DNA of 64,000 bases from assembly GCA_017522515.1 (NCBI GenBank), contig JAFWZH010000258.1:1-64000 (forward strand). The letters are read 5' to 3'. The stretch comes from Clostridia bacterium (GTDB taxonomy: Bacteria > Bacillota_A > Clostridia > UBA1212 > UBA1255). The translations under genes and the position numbers were made by a program. The notes beneath the pieces are model-generated. The model was given only the letters and a program-made list of their open reading frames with translations. It was not told the origin of the DNA and made no database searches. The stretch's first letter is position 1. The number at the start of each line of letters is the position of its first letter. Below are positions 7,966-16,169 of this stretch, in pieces.

Positions 7966-9048
7966 ATGAAAAACGCCGGTAGATTTTTTAGCAAAATAAT
8001 ACCACTTATTCCCGTTTTTATTGTTGGGGTAGTGCTTTTTTTGCTGCGCAAAAGACTTGCCGGCGTTTTTGTTCCGGTGTTTTCTGCTGTTGTTATAGCG
8101 TATATGCTTGACCCCTTGGTGTCTTTTGTACAAAAACAAATGAATTTAAAGGGAAATAAAACGAGAGTTAAAGCAGTTGGTGTTGTTTTTGCTTCAACAC
8201 TTATTGTTATCGCTGCTTTTGTTGCTTTTGTAGTACCCGTTGTTATTTCGAATGTTGTTGATATTATGGAGAACACCGATAATTTTTTGCCTAAAATAAC
8301 TTTATATATACAGAATAATATCTCTGATGAACATGATGAAATTAAACAAAAGATGATTGAAATTACTAATTCTGCTGCAGAGGGAATTTCAGCGAAAATG
8401 GATAGTATATCTGACTCGGTAGCCTCATTTTCGCTTTACAGTAAGATTTCCGAAACGCTGGTAGGCATTATTACATCAATTGTGCTTACTTATTACTTTT
8501 TGAGAGATAAGACGATGATATTAAACGGAATTTTTGGGATTTTCCCTTACAGATGGCGTCAGTATGTGGCAGAAACATTTAATGAATTGGGCATGATTTC
8601 CGCAAAGTTTATACAGGGACAATTATTTGTGGCGCTTATAGTAGGAATGCTGGAAATGTTTGGCTTGTTTTTACTGAAAATGCCATATAGTGTTTTTTTT
8701 GGAATAATTGGCGGATTGTCCAATATGATACCGTATTTCGGACCGTTTATAGGTGCTGTTTTGCCTGTTATAACTGCTTTGATGATTTCTCCCTCAAAAG
8801 CTTTGTGGGTAATTGCGTTGTTTTTGATTGTACAACAAGTAGATAACCACTTTATTTCTCCCAAAATAATAGAAGGTAATTTGGGAATACATCCGGCAAC
8901 TGTGATAATTATACTTTTTATAGGACAGGAATTCTTTGGCCTATGGGGTATTGTTGGTGCAGTGCCTGTTTATGCGGCTGTGAAATGTATTTTTATAAGA
9001 ATGGGTAAGTTATTGTATACAAAAAATATAAGGCGCATAGAAATGTGA
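7966..9048 (+). CDS. AI-2E family (PerM/YhhT-like) transporter
   Basis: This 360-residue integral membrane protein has about seven or eight hydrophobic helices: a pair at residues 10-45, one near 65-90, then a soluble stretch (110-160) and a C-terminal bundle. The family signatures are YMLDPLVSFVQ near residue 46, the long amphipathic extracytoplasmic region, GFFGIIGGLSNMIPYFGPFIGAVLP-type motif near residue 245 and DNHFISPKIIEGNLGIHP near 285. Members export autoinducer-2 or act as Na+/H+ antiporters in different bacteria, so the substrate is not certain. The start ATG immediately follows the upstream stop codon, indicating coupling. Confidence 0.88.
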   Translation: MKNAGRFFSKIIPLIPVFIVGVVLFLLRKRLAGVFVPVFSAVVIAYMLDPLVSFVQKQMNLKGNKTRVKAVGVVFASTLIVIAAFVAFVVPVVISNVVDIMENTDNFLPKITLYIQNNISDEHDEIKQKMIEITNSAAEGISAKMDSISDSVASFSLYSKISETLVGIITSIVLTYYFLRDKTMILNGIFGIFPYRWRQYVAETFNELGMISAKFIQGQLFVALIVGMLEMFGLFLLKMPYSVFFGIIGGLSNMIPYFGPFIGAVLPVITALMISPSKALWVIALFLIVQQVDNHFISPKIIEGNLGIHPATVIIILFIGQEFFGLWGIVGAVPVYAAVKCIFIRMGKLLYTKNIRRIEM

Positions 9049-9102
9049 ATTTTTGGGGAAACCAATATATATTTTACAATAAAAACAGAAGGAGAATTTT
9101 GT

Positions 9103-10359
9103 ATGTTTATATGCGATTCTATTATTAAAAGCGTAAAGGGCAGGGAAGTGTTGGATTCGAGAGGCAATCCGACAGTGGAAGCAGAAGTTGTTTTGGCTTC
9201 AGGAGAAACATTTCGAGGAATTGTTCCGTCCGGTGCCTCCACGGGAGAGTATGAGGCTCTGGAGCTAAGAGACAATAATCCGCAAAGATATTGCGGAAAA
9301 GGAGTAACTCATGCAGTTAATAATATTAATAATGTAATTTCAGAACTTTTGTCAGGAATGAGTGTTACTGATATATATAAAATTGATGAGGCAATGATAA
9401 AGTGTGATGGTACTAAAGAAAAGGCTAATTTAGGTGCGAATGCTGTTTTGGCTGTGTCAATAGCCTGCGTATATGCAGGTGCACATGTGTGCAGACAACC
9501 TGTTTACAGATATATAGGTGGTTTTTCCGGAAGAAAATTACCGGTACCGATGCTGAATGTTATCAATGGCGGTGCACATGCTTCAAATAACATTGATATA
9601 CAGGAATTTATGCTTGTGCCAATGAATGCCTCGTCATTTAAAGAAGCGTTGAGGCATTCCGTAGAGGTTTATAAAAAGTTGCAGGAAATTGTAAGAAAGC
9701 AAGGATATTCCGCAGGGGTAGGTGATGAGGGGGGATTTGCACCGAACCTTAAGGAGGACAGCGAGGCAATAGAAATGATTCTTGCCGCAGTTGAAATGGC
9801 CGGGTATAAGTGTCCTGATGATTTTATGATTTCGCTTGATGTTGCGGCCAGCGAATGGGTTCAAGGTGACAGTTATGTAATGCCTAAAAGGAATGTAAAG
9901 TTTTCTACGGGAGAGCTTATAAAGAATTGGGTGAATTTGTGCGCAAGATATCCGATTTTTTCTATAGAAGACCCTTTAGGTGAAAATGATTGGAACGGTT
10001 GGCAAAAGCTTACAGGTGATTTGGAAGCGGTAGGCATTTACGGAATAATAGGTGATGATTTGTTTGTGACAAATTCTGAGCGTTTGAGGAAAGGTATCAA
10101 AATGAAAGCAGGCAACGGAATATTGATAAAGCCTAATCAAATTGGTACGGTTACTGAAACGGTTGATACAATAAGATTTGCCAGAGCAAATGGATTTAAA
10201 ACCATTGTATCTCACAGAAGCGGCGAAACGGAGGATACTTTCATTGCAGATCTTGCAGTGGGAATGAATACAGGTTTTATAAAAACAGGTGCAGCATGCA
10301 GAGGAGAACGCGTGGCAAAGTTTAATAGATTGTTGAGAATAGAAGAAATGTTGGATTGA
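9103..10359 (+). CDS. eno: Enolase
   Basis: This 418-residue cytoplasmic enzyme interconverts 2-phosphoglycerate and phosphoenolpyruvate in glycolysis. Key family blocks are present: VLDSRGNPTVEAEV near the N-terminus, the flexible loop SGASTGEYEA, NGGAHASNNIDIQEFM, GDEGGFAPN, metal ligands in SLDVAASE, IEDPLGENDW and GDDLFVTN, the catalytic Lys in LIKPNQIGTVTET, and SHRSGETEDTFIADLAV. It is slightly shorter than the usual 425-435. AGAAGGAG precedes the ATG. The metal site reads D-V-A-A-S-E where many enolases have D-x-A-A-S-E, so it is normal. Divergence from typical Firmicutes enolases looks moderate. Confidence 0.96.
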   Translation: MFICDSIIKSVKGREVLDSRGNPTVEAEVVLASGETFRGIVPSGASTGEYEALELRDNNPQRYCGKGVTHAVNNINNVISELLSGMSVTDIYKIDEAMIKCDGTKEKANLGANAVLAVSIACVYAGAHVCRQPVYRYIGGFSGRKLPVPMLNVINGGAHASNNIDIQEFMLVPMNASSFKEALRHSVEVYKKLQEIVRKQGYSAGVGDEGGFAPNLKEDSEAIEMILAAVEMAGYKCPDDFMISLDVAASEWVQGDSYVMPKRNVKFSTGELIKNWVNLCARYPIFSIEDPLGENDWNGWQKLTGDLEAVGIYGIIGDDLFVTNSERLRKGIKMKAGNGILIKPNQIGTVTETVDTIRFARANGFKTIVSHRSGETEDTFIADLAVGMNTGFIKTGAACRGERVAKFNRLLRIEEMLD

Positions 10360-10374
10360 TGTAGAAATTAATCA

Positions 10375-10403
10375 TTGACAAATGGTCTGTATGCGTTTAG
10401 AAT
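10375..10403 (+). promoter_or_regulatory. Sigma-A type promoter for the large secreted protein
   Basis: TTGACA (10375-10380) and TAGAAT (10398-10403) are 17 bp apart, about 80 bp before the start codon at 10485. Confidence 0.65.
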
Positions 10404-10484
10404 TGAACTTAATTATGAGGTCATGCTATTAGAATATAAGAGAGTATGCATGGGTTTTTTTAAAAGTTTAAGGAGGAATACAAA

Positions 10485-13283
10485 ATGAGAATGAGAACAG
10501 GTCATTCAAAGCGTATTATCAGTGTTGTTATTGCATTGAGTATTGTGCTGTCGATGATGTCAGGACTCAGCCTTTCGGTTAGCGCTGCTGAGGCTGTTTC
10601 TGTTTCTTCTTGGAGCCAGCTTAAAGCTGCTTTGGAGAGCACGGCGGATGTTAATATTACTGTAACTGATAATATTGATTTCACTGCATCAGATGCAACA
10701 ACTGCAACAAGCAATTGCATTTCTATTACTTCAGGTGTTAAAACATTAGACCTTAATGGTAAGGGAGTATCTTTCATGGTAGATACTTTTGAACTTATGG
10801 AGGTTTCAAATGTGCCTAAGAGCGTTATTTCAATTTCAGGCTCAGCAAGTCTTTCTATAAAAGACTCTGTTGGTAAAGGTATCTTGGAATATATTGCATA
10901 CGGCTCTGAATATTTTGCTTTTACATCACCTAAACAGAGCGGTGGTTTAATTTCAATGAGCGGCTCTTCTAAGTTGAGCGTTACAAACGCTATTTTAAAT
11001 AACGTTGCCGTAGGACCTTGTGTTAATGTAACAAGTGGTTCACCTACAGTTAATCTCAGCGGAGCAACACTCACAACAGGTTCAAGCCTTTATTCTTGGT
11101 CAGGCGGTTTTGCATTGTTTGTTAATGCAGCTACAACTTCACCGTCTGTAACACTTTCTAACGGTTCTAAATTACTTTGCTCAAGTGTTAATGCAGTTTA
11201 TTCTGCATATTCCAATGGTGGAGGTGCCATGTATATAGGTAATTACAATGCATCTGTTAACATCACTTCTGCAACACTTTTAGGTACTGTACAGTCAAGA
11301 GTATCAGGATCAACTGCAAAAAAACTTCCTTATATGTCTGTTGCAACACACTCAATTAAGGTTGACAAAACAGTCCATACAGCAGATGCTGATTATTTGT
11401 TGGGTCCCAGCAACTATGATGTTTCTGCAGATGCTTCCGGCTCAGGTTCGGGATATTACTTTATGGTAATTGCTGATGCAAACGGAAACTCACAGACAAT
11501 CACAACAGAAATTGTTTCTTTGTCTGAGGCAGTAGAAGAAGAAAAAACTTTTGATACAGTTGTAGGTGCTTTTGAGGGTGCTTATGGCGCAACAGAGTTG
11601 GGATACAAATATAACTTCTCTTCAGATGAGGCAGGTACTAACCTTGTAAACGCCACAACATATTTTGCGGATAAAATTACTCCTTCAGTAGGAACGGATA
11701 CAAGTGCTATTTCTGTTACATCAGATATTGCAGCTAAAATGGAAGGCTTTGCGCAGTTCTATTCAGACAACAGGTGGACTTGCAACAGTGAATTGTCTTT
11801 TGATCTTAAGATGGGTTCAACTTCTAATGACTTTGCAGGTTTCTATGTAAAATATGGCGATGAGATTGTTTCGGGTACATCAAAAAATGCTGTTTTCTTC
11901 GCTAACGATGGTGTAAGAGGCGACAGTTTGAACAGTACTACAGGTACTACAGGTATCGGTTTCTCATTTAGAACAATTAATGATGTTGCTTGTATCGAAA
12001 TTTTTGTTAAATACCTTGACAGCAACGGTAAGCTTTGTGTTAACGGACAGTATTTCTACAATGTAGTTGATAATCTTTCAGAGTTTAATACATACAGAGT
12101 AACAGATGAAGCAGGTACAGTTAAGTTCTATGCAAACGATGTTCTTTTTGCAGTAGTTGTATGTTCAGATGCGAAAGTTCCTACAGCAAATACATCTTAT
12201 ACAGAGTCATATTACAGTAATGTACAAATTTTAAATAACAAAGGCGTTGTTCTTGCGACAGTATCCAATGCTCTTGTTTCAACTGAGTCAGCAATTGCTT
12301 TTGCTACAAGAAATGAGACTTTAGAGATTGATAACTTTGAAGCTAAAGATAAGACTGTTGCTGATCCTAAGATTAATGCAAGAAGCCTTACACTTACAAA
12401 CGATATTACTGTTAGATACATTGTAATTAAGGCAAACTTGGATTCTGCAGGCTATACTAACCCTGTAATCAAGGCGACATTCGGTAGCCAAGAATATGTA
12501 TTGGAAAGTAAAATAGAAACAGTAAGTAACATTAGTTGCTACGTATTTGACTTCGAAAATGTTGTGCCTCAGATGATGGGTGACACAATTCATACAGTTT
12601 TGTATGCTGAGCTCAATGGTTCTGTTTACGCCAGCGCACCGATGGTATATGGCGTTTCTGTATATGCATATAGTATGTTAGAAACAGCTACATCATCTTC
12701 ATTCAGAACATTGTTGGTAGATATGTTACGTTACGGTTCAGCTTCACAGAAGTATGCAAATCATAATGTTAACAATCTCGTTGATGCCGCTCTTACAACA
12801 GAGCAGGCTTCTTGGGGAACATCAGAGTTGAGAACTCTTGTAAACTCTGCTTCAGCACCTACTTTTGAAGAAGAAGAAGATATTCCGGCAGTAGCATGGG
12901 TAGGTATGGGTCTCTTCTTGGAAAATAAAGTTGCTATCAGAGGATATTTTGATGCTCCTTCAACAGCAGGCCTTTATGTTCAAATCAGCGACGATGAAGG
13001 TAATGTTCTTGGTAGAGTTACAGAAGAAGACTTTACTACTGCAACAGGCCCTGCAGGAACACCTGTTACAGGATTCTTATTTGATGGACTTTCAGTAAAT
13101 CAAATGAGCAAGGTTGTTAATATCACTGTATACAATGAGATTGATCAAGTTGTAAGTGGTACATATACATACAGCATCGAATCTTATGCGTATAGAAATC
13201 AAAATTCTTCAAATACGGTTCTTGCTGAGCTTGTTAAGTCAATGATTAAATATGGTGATGCAGCTAAGGCTTATACAGCATAA
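10485..13283 (+). CDS. Large secreted protein of unknown function with duplicated C-terminal domain
   Basis: This 932-residue protein has a clear signal peptide (cleavage after SVSA near residue 34) and no membrane anchor or dockerin. Residues 35-330 are Ser/Thr/Asn-rich with short repeated hydrophobic strands such as ITVTDNIDFTASD, like a right-handed beta-helix of pectate-lyase or autotransporter type. The middle (370-630) resembles a beta-sandwich carbohydrate-binding lobe. Residues about 640-790 and 805-932 are two divergent copies of one module, each ending in a helix such as LLVDMLRYGSASQKYA and LVKSMIKYGDAAKAYT. TTAAGGAGG is the ribosome site. It has its own promoter and terminator. 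A role in polysaccharide binding or cell-surface structure is likely but unproven. Confidence 0.75.
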   Translation: MRMRTGHSKRIISVVIALSIVLSMMSGLSLSVSAAEAVSVSSWSQLKAALESTADVNITVTDNIDFTASDATTATSNCISITSGVKTLDLNGKGVSFMVDTFELMEVSNVPKSVISISGSASLSIKDSVGKGILEYIAYGSEYFAFTSPKQSGGLISMSGSSKLSVTNAILNNVAVGPCVNVTSGSPTVNLSGATLTTGSSLYSWSGGFALFVNAATTSPSVTLSNGSKLLCSSVNAVYSAYSNGGGAMYIGNYNASVNITSATLLGTVQSRVSGSTAKKLPYMSVATHSIKVDKTVHTADADYLLGPSNYDVSADASGSGSGYYFMVIADANGNSQTITTEIVSLSEAVEEEKTFDTVVGAFEGAYGATELGYKYNFSSDEAGTNLVNATTYFADKITPSVGTDTSAISVTSDIAAKMEGFAQFYSDNRWTCNSELSFDLKMGSTSNDFAGFYVKYGDEIVSGTSKNAVFFANDGVRGDSLNSTTGTTGIGFSFRTINDVACIEIFVKYLDSNGKLCVNGQYFYNVVDNLSEFNTYRVTDEAGTVKFYANDVLFAVVVCSDAKVPTANTSYTESYYSNVQILNNKGVVLATVSNALVSTESAIAFATRNETLEIDNFEAKDKTVADPKINARSLTLTNDITVRYIVIKANLDSAGYTNPVIKATFGSQEYVLESKIETVSNISCYVFDFENVVPQMMGDTIHTVLYAELNGSVYASAPMVYGVSVYAYSMLETATSSSFRTLLVDMLRYGSASQKYANHNVNNLVDAALTTEQASWGTSELRTLVNSASAPTFEEEEDIPAVAWVGMGLFLENKVAIRGYFDAPSTAGLYVQISDDEGNVLGRVTEEDFTTATGPAGTPVTGFLFDGLSVNQMSKVVNITVYNEIDQVVSGTYTYSIESYAYRNQNSSNTVLAELVKSMIKYGDAAKAYTA

Positions 13284-13330
13284 AATTTACAAGTTTAATT
13301 TAAAAGAGTTGTAAAAAAACAACCTAAAAA

Positions 13331-13375
13331 GGTCCCGGGATTCATGTTGTGATGAGTCTCGGGGCTTTTTGTTTT
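13331..13375 (+). terminator. Terminator of the large secreted protein gene
   Basis: GGTCCCGGGATTCAT pairs imperfectly with GATGAGTCTCGGGGC, followed by TTTTTGTTTT. Confidence 0.75.
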
Positions 13376-13402
13376 GTGCTTTTATAGATACGAAAAAAAG
13401 TG

Positions 13403-13432
13403 TTGACTTTTATTTTGTGTATGTGGTATCAT
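13403..13432 (+). promoter_or_regulatory. Promoter of the infC-rpmI-rplT operon
   Basis: TTGACT at 13403-13408 and TATCAT at 13427-13432 are spaced 18 bp, with a TG at 13424-13425 giving an extended -10. Transcription would start near 13440, leaving an untranslated leader of about 210 nt. Confidence 0.7.
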
Positions 13433-13439
13433 ACATAAG

Positions 13440-13651
13440 CGCGTTAAGAGGAAGTAGTTCGCTTCACACCTTGGCCGACGATATGTCAGCGGGTATCACG
13501 CATATGTATTTGCAGTAATGCTAACACATGATTTGTGATTTAAGATTGAGAGTCTTTTAGCAAATGAGAGCTGTGAATATCATATTGTGAAAAAGGTGTG
13601 GCGAATCGGTAACTCGGTTCGCTATTTTTATTTTATTTGGAGGTGTCGGTT
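13440..13651 (+). promoter_or_regulatory. Structured leader of infC-rpmI-rplT (L20-leader type attenuator)
   Basis: The leader can form two exclusive structures. Bases 13458-13472 (TTCGC, two bulged T, CACACCTT) are complementary over 13 positions to 13593-13605 (AAGGTGTGGCGAA). The 3' part of that segment (GCGAA) is also the 5' arm of the intrinsic terminator at 13601-13622. In Firmicutes the same operon is repressed by ribosomal protein L20 binding its leader and favouring termination, so position, length and switch logic all fit. L20 contact residues cannot be seen from sequence alone. Confidence 0.75.
13601..13635 (+). terminator. Attenuator terminator ahead of infC
   Basis: GCGAATCG (13601-13608), loop GTAACT, CGGTTCGC (13615-13622), then a T-rich run TATTTTTATTTTATTT. 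The stem has one G-T wobble. It overlaps the antiterminator pairing of the leader. Confidence 0.75.
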
Positions 13652-14161
13652 ATAAACAAGAGCGACTTGATGGTAAATGAAGAAATCAAAGAGGCTGAGG
13701 TCAGATTAATTGATGAAGAAGGTTCTCTTATTGGGATTGTGTCATCAAAAGAGGCGTTACAAGTTGCATATCAGAAAAACCTTGATTTAGTTATGATTGC
13801 TCCTACGGCAAAACCGCCTGTATGCAAGGTTATGGACTATAACAAGTATGTTTTCGATATGGCAAAAAAAGAGCGTGAAAACCGTAAAAATCAAAAGGTT
13901 GTCAACATTAAGGAAGTAAGATTGGGACTCGGTATCGGAGAACACGATTTTCAGGTAAAGGTAAGAGGTGCAGTTAAATTCCTTCAAGATGGTGACAAGG
14001 TAAAAGTTACAGTTCGTTTTGGCGGCAGAGAAATGAATCATACCGGAGACGGAGAAGTGTTAATTGACAGATTTGCAGATGCTGTAAGTGAACACGGTGT
14101 AATGGAAAAAAGACCTAAGCTGGAAGGCAAGAGAATGTCAGTTATTATCAGTCCTAAATAA
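13652..14161 (+). CDS. infC: Translation initiation factor IF-3
   Basis: IF-3 binds the 30S subunit, checks the start codon and prevents premature 50S joining. The product reads INKSDLMVNEEIKEAEVRLIDEEG with the linker helix and C-terminal domain (KEVRLGLGIGEHDFQVK, VRFGGREMNH). The likely initiator is the rare ATA codon at 13652: GGAGGT at 13639-13644 is seven bases upstream, whereas the TTG (13637) and GTG (13643) codons in frame overlap that site. Homology to other IF-3 proteins also begins at this point. Non-AUG, IF-3-sensitive start codons (AUU in E. coli and Bacillus) are a known autoregulatory device for infC. Length would be 169 residues, normal. Confidence 0.95.
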   Translation: MNKSDLMVNEEIKEAEVRLIDEEGSLIGIVSSKEALQVAYQKNLDLVMIAPTAKPPVCKVMDYNKYVFDMAKKERENRKNQKVVNIKEVRLGLGIGEHDFQVKVRGAVKFLQDGDKVKVTVRFGGREMNHTGDGEVLIDRFADAVSEHGVMEKRPKLEGKRMSVIISPK

Positions 14162-14227
14162 AAATAACCAACACAAATTACATGGCAAAAGAAGAAATGC
14201 ATAGTAGAGAAAGGAAAGGGATTTATA

Positions 14228-14425
14228 ATGCCTAAAGTAAAAACACACAGTGCTTCTAAAAAAAGATTCAGAATCAGTGCTACAGGCAAGGTTAAAATGA
14301 GCCATGCTTGCAGAAGACACAGACTCGTAAGTAAACCCAGAAAAGCTAAAAAAGCGCACAAGATGCCTGCTTTCGCAGCTGATTCAAATGCAGCAAGAGT
14401 AAAGAAAATGCTGCCTTACGTATAA
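14228..14425 (+). CDS. rpmI: 50S ribosomal protein L35
   Basis: This 65-residue, very basic protein begins MPKVKTHSASKKRFRISATGKVK and continues RRHRLVSKPRKAKKAHK, the standard L35 sequence pattern. It is a small component of the large ribosomal subunit. It is the second gene of the infC-rpmI-rplT operon, 66 bp after infC and 22 bp before rplT, and shares the L20-type leader control. GAAAGG lies upstream of the ATG. Confidence 0.97.
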   Translation: MPKVKTHSASKKRFRISATGKVKMSHACRRHRLVSKPRKAKKAHKMPAFAADSNAARVKKMLPYV

Positions 14426-14447
14426 TTTATAAGGAGGGTATCGAGTT

Positions 14448-14795
14448 ATGTCAAGAGTAAAAAATTCAGTAGCAACAAGAGCAAGACGTAAAAGAGTTTT
14501 AAAACTTGCTAAAGGATATTTCGGCAGAAAGAGTACAGTATTTAAGACAGCAAACCAAGCCGTTATTAAGTCTGCTATGTATGCATACAGAGACAGACGT
14601 GCTAACAAGAGAAACTTCAGAAAGCTTTGGATTGCAAGAATCAATGCGGCTGCAAGAATGAATGGCATGTCATACAGCACATTTATGCACGGACTTAAAG
14701 TTAAAGGCATTGAGCTTGACAGAAAAATCCTTGCTGATATGGCTGTAAATGACAGTGTAGCTTTTGCTAAACTTGTAGAGACAGTTAAGGCTTAA
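14448..14795 (+). CDS. rplT: 50S ribosomal protein L20
   Basis: This 115-residue basic protein has the standard L20 blocks: [57 protein letters not shown] and [27 protein letters not shown]20 nucleates early assembly of the 50S subunit on 23S rRNA and, in Firmicutes, represses its own operon by binding the leader RNA. AAGGAGG precedes the ATG. It ends the operon, followed by a strong terminator. Confidence 0.97.
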   Translation: MSRVKNSVATRARRKRVLKLAKGYFGRKSTVFKTANQAVIKSAMYAYRDRRANKRNFRKLWIARINAAARMNGMSYSTFMHGLKVKGIELDRKILADMAVNDSVAFAKLVETVKA

Positions 14796-14817
14796 TTCAG
14801 TCGAATATGATATTTTG

Positions 14818-14856
14818 TCCCGCAGTTCGGACATTCCGGACTTCGGGATTTTTTTA
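14818..14856 (+). terminator. Terminator of infC-rpmI-rplT
   Basis: TCCCG-C-AGT-T-CGGA (14818 on) pairs with TCCG-G-ACT-T-CGGGA, with symmetrical mismatches, followed by seven T. Confidence 0.85.
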
Positions 14857-14873
14857 GACAGTAATTAATTATT

Positions 14874-15659
14874 ATGGCAGATGAAATTATTACATCAAAA
14901 AATAATGACACGGTAAAATTCCTGTTGTCGCTTTCTGACAAGAGCGTCAGAGAGAGAACGGGCAGTTTTCTGTTAGAGGGGAAGCGGGCTGTCGGCGAGG
15001 CTGTAGAGGCGAAGCTGGCAACTCACATTATAGTCTCACAAGGATATGCAAAAGAGAAAGAGTATTCCGTAGTCAAGACATGGAGATTGCCCACAACGGT
15101 TCTGTCTGATGGTATGTTCAGTCGTATATCTGAAACTAAAACACCTCAAGGAATTGCTGCTGTCTGCAAAATAAAAAAATATAACTTACAGACTGTTTTA
15201 GAAGAAGAAAAGAGTATTTTATTATTGGAAGATGTAAGAGATCCTGGAAATATGGGCACAGTTATACGTACTGCTGCAGCAGCGGGATTCGGTGGAATAA
15301 TTGCATCTGACGGTTGCGTTGATGTTTATAATTCTAAGGTTGTACGTTCTACGGTGGGCTGTCTTTTTAAAACTAAAATAATACAGTGCAAGGGTAGTTT
15401 CCTGAATATCACAGAAGAAATAAAGAATAAGGGTTTTTGCCTGTATGCGGCGCATCCCAGAGGCGGCAAAGACTTGTTTGATACGGAATTCTTCCGCAAA
15501 ACTGCAGTTGTGCTGGGAAACGAGGCTAATGGTTTGTCAAATGCTATGCTTAAACAGTGTGACAGTCTTGTGACAATCAGAATGGAAAAGGGTGTAGAAT
15601 CCCTGAATGCATCGGTGGCGGCAGCGCTTATGATGTATGAAGTAAGAAGAAAAAAATAA
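14874..15659 (+). CDS. TrmH/SpoU-family RNA 2'-O-methyltransferase
   Basis: This 261-residue protein has an N-terminal substrate-binding domain (ITSKNNDTVKFLLSLSDKSVRERTGSFLLEGKR type, L30e-like) and a SPOUT knot domain. SpoU motifs are visible: motif 1 LLEDVRDPGNMGTVIRTAAAAGFGG, motif 2 VVLGNEANGLSNAML and motif 3 VTIRMEKGVESLNASVAAALMMYE. These enzymes use S-adenosylmethionine to methylate the ribose of a G in rRNA or tRNA. The closest named relative by pattern is YsgA of Bacillus. It follows rplT after a terminator, and no clear ribosome site is seen before its ATG. Confidence 0.88.
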   Translation: MADEIITSKNNDTVKFLLSLSDKSVRERTGSFLLEGKRAVGEAVEAKLATHIIVSQGYAKEKEYSVVKTWRLPTTVLSDGMFSRISETKTPQGIAAVCKIKKYNLQTVLEEEKSILLLEDVRDPGNMGTVIRTAAAAGFGGIIASDGCVDVYNSKVVRSTVGCLFKTKIIQCKGSFLNITEEIKNKGFCLYAAHPRGGKDLFDTEFFRKTAVVLGNEANGLSNAMLKQCDSLVTIRMEKGVESLNASVAAALMMYEVRRKK

Positions 15660-15674
15660 TTTAGGAGGATATAT

Positions 15675-16166
15675 ATGAGCCTTTACAAAAATTGGGAAGA
15701 TAGTATTCAAAAAGCAGCACCTGCAATGGCACAAGGTATGCTTGAGGAATATTACGGTAAAGAAAAAGATGCATATGCAAAAATATTAGGAGAAAAGATG
15801 CAAGTTCTTTCAGGTAAGGCATCTGAGCTCGCTGAAAAATTAGGATTAACGCCTGACGAATTCGGTGCATTTACCGATGGAATTAACACATCTTTGGAGA
15901 GTCAAATTGATGTTGATTCTCTTGAGGCTGACAGCGAAGTAGAGCTTAAAATTGTATGGAATGAACTGTATAAGAATATGCACAAGGCAAAGGCTGAATG
16001 GCTTTATAATTTGCCTGAATGGGATGGTATTCTCAGCGAAGATGAAAAAAATGTGTTATTAAGAGAGTACAGACAATCATGCCAGGCAGTAAGCCATAAA
16101 GTAGGCAGAAACGACCCCTGCCCTTGCGGTAGCGGTAAAAAGTATAAAAACTGCTGCATGGATTAA
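15675..16166 (+). CDS. SEC-C motif protein
   Basis: This 163-residue protein has a helical N-terminal part (about 1-140) and a C-terminal SEC-C zinc-binding motif: [17 protein letters not shown], the same metal site found at the end of SecA. The helical part is not recognised beyond this group of Firmicutes hypothetical proteins. SEC-C motifs mediate zinc-dependent protein contacts. TTTAGGAGG precedes the ATG, 15 bp after the methyltransferase. Its end is 3 bp from that of the convergent lplA, and its terminator lies inside lplA. Confidence 0.8.
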   Translation: MSLYKNWEDSIQKAAPAMAQGMLEEYYGKEKDAYAKILGEKMQVLSGKASELAEKLGLTPDEFGAFTDGINTSLESQIDVDSLEADSEVELKIVWNELYKNMHKAKAEWLYNLPEWDGILSEDEKNVLLREYRQSCQAVSHKVGRNDPCPCGSGKKYKNCCMD

Positions 16167-16169
16167 TGA

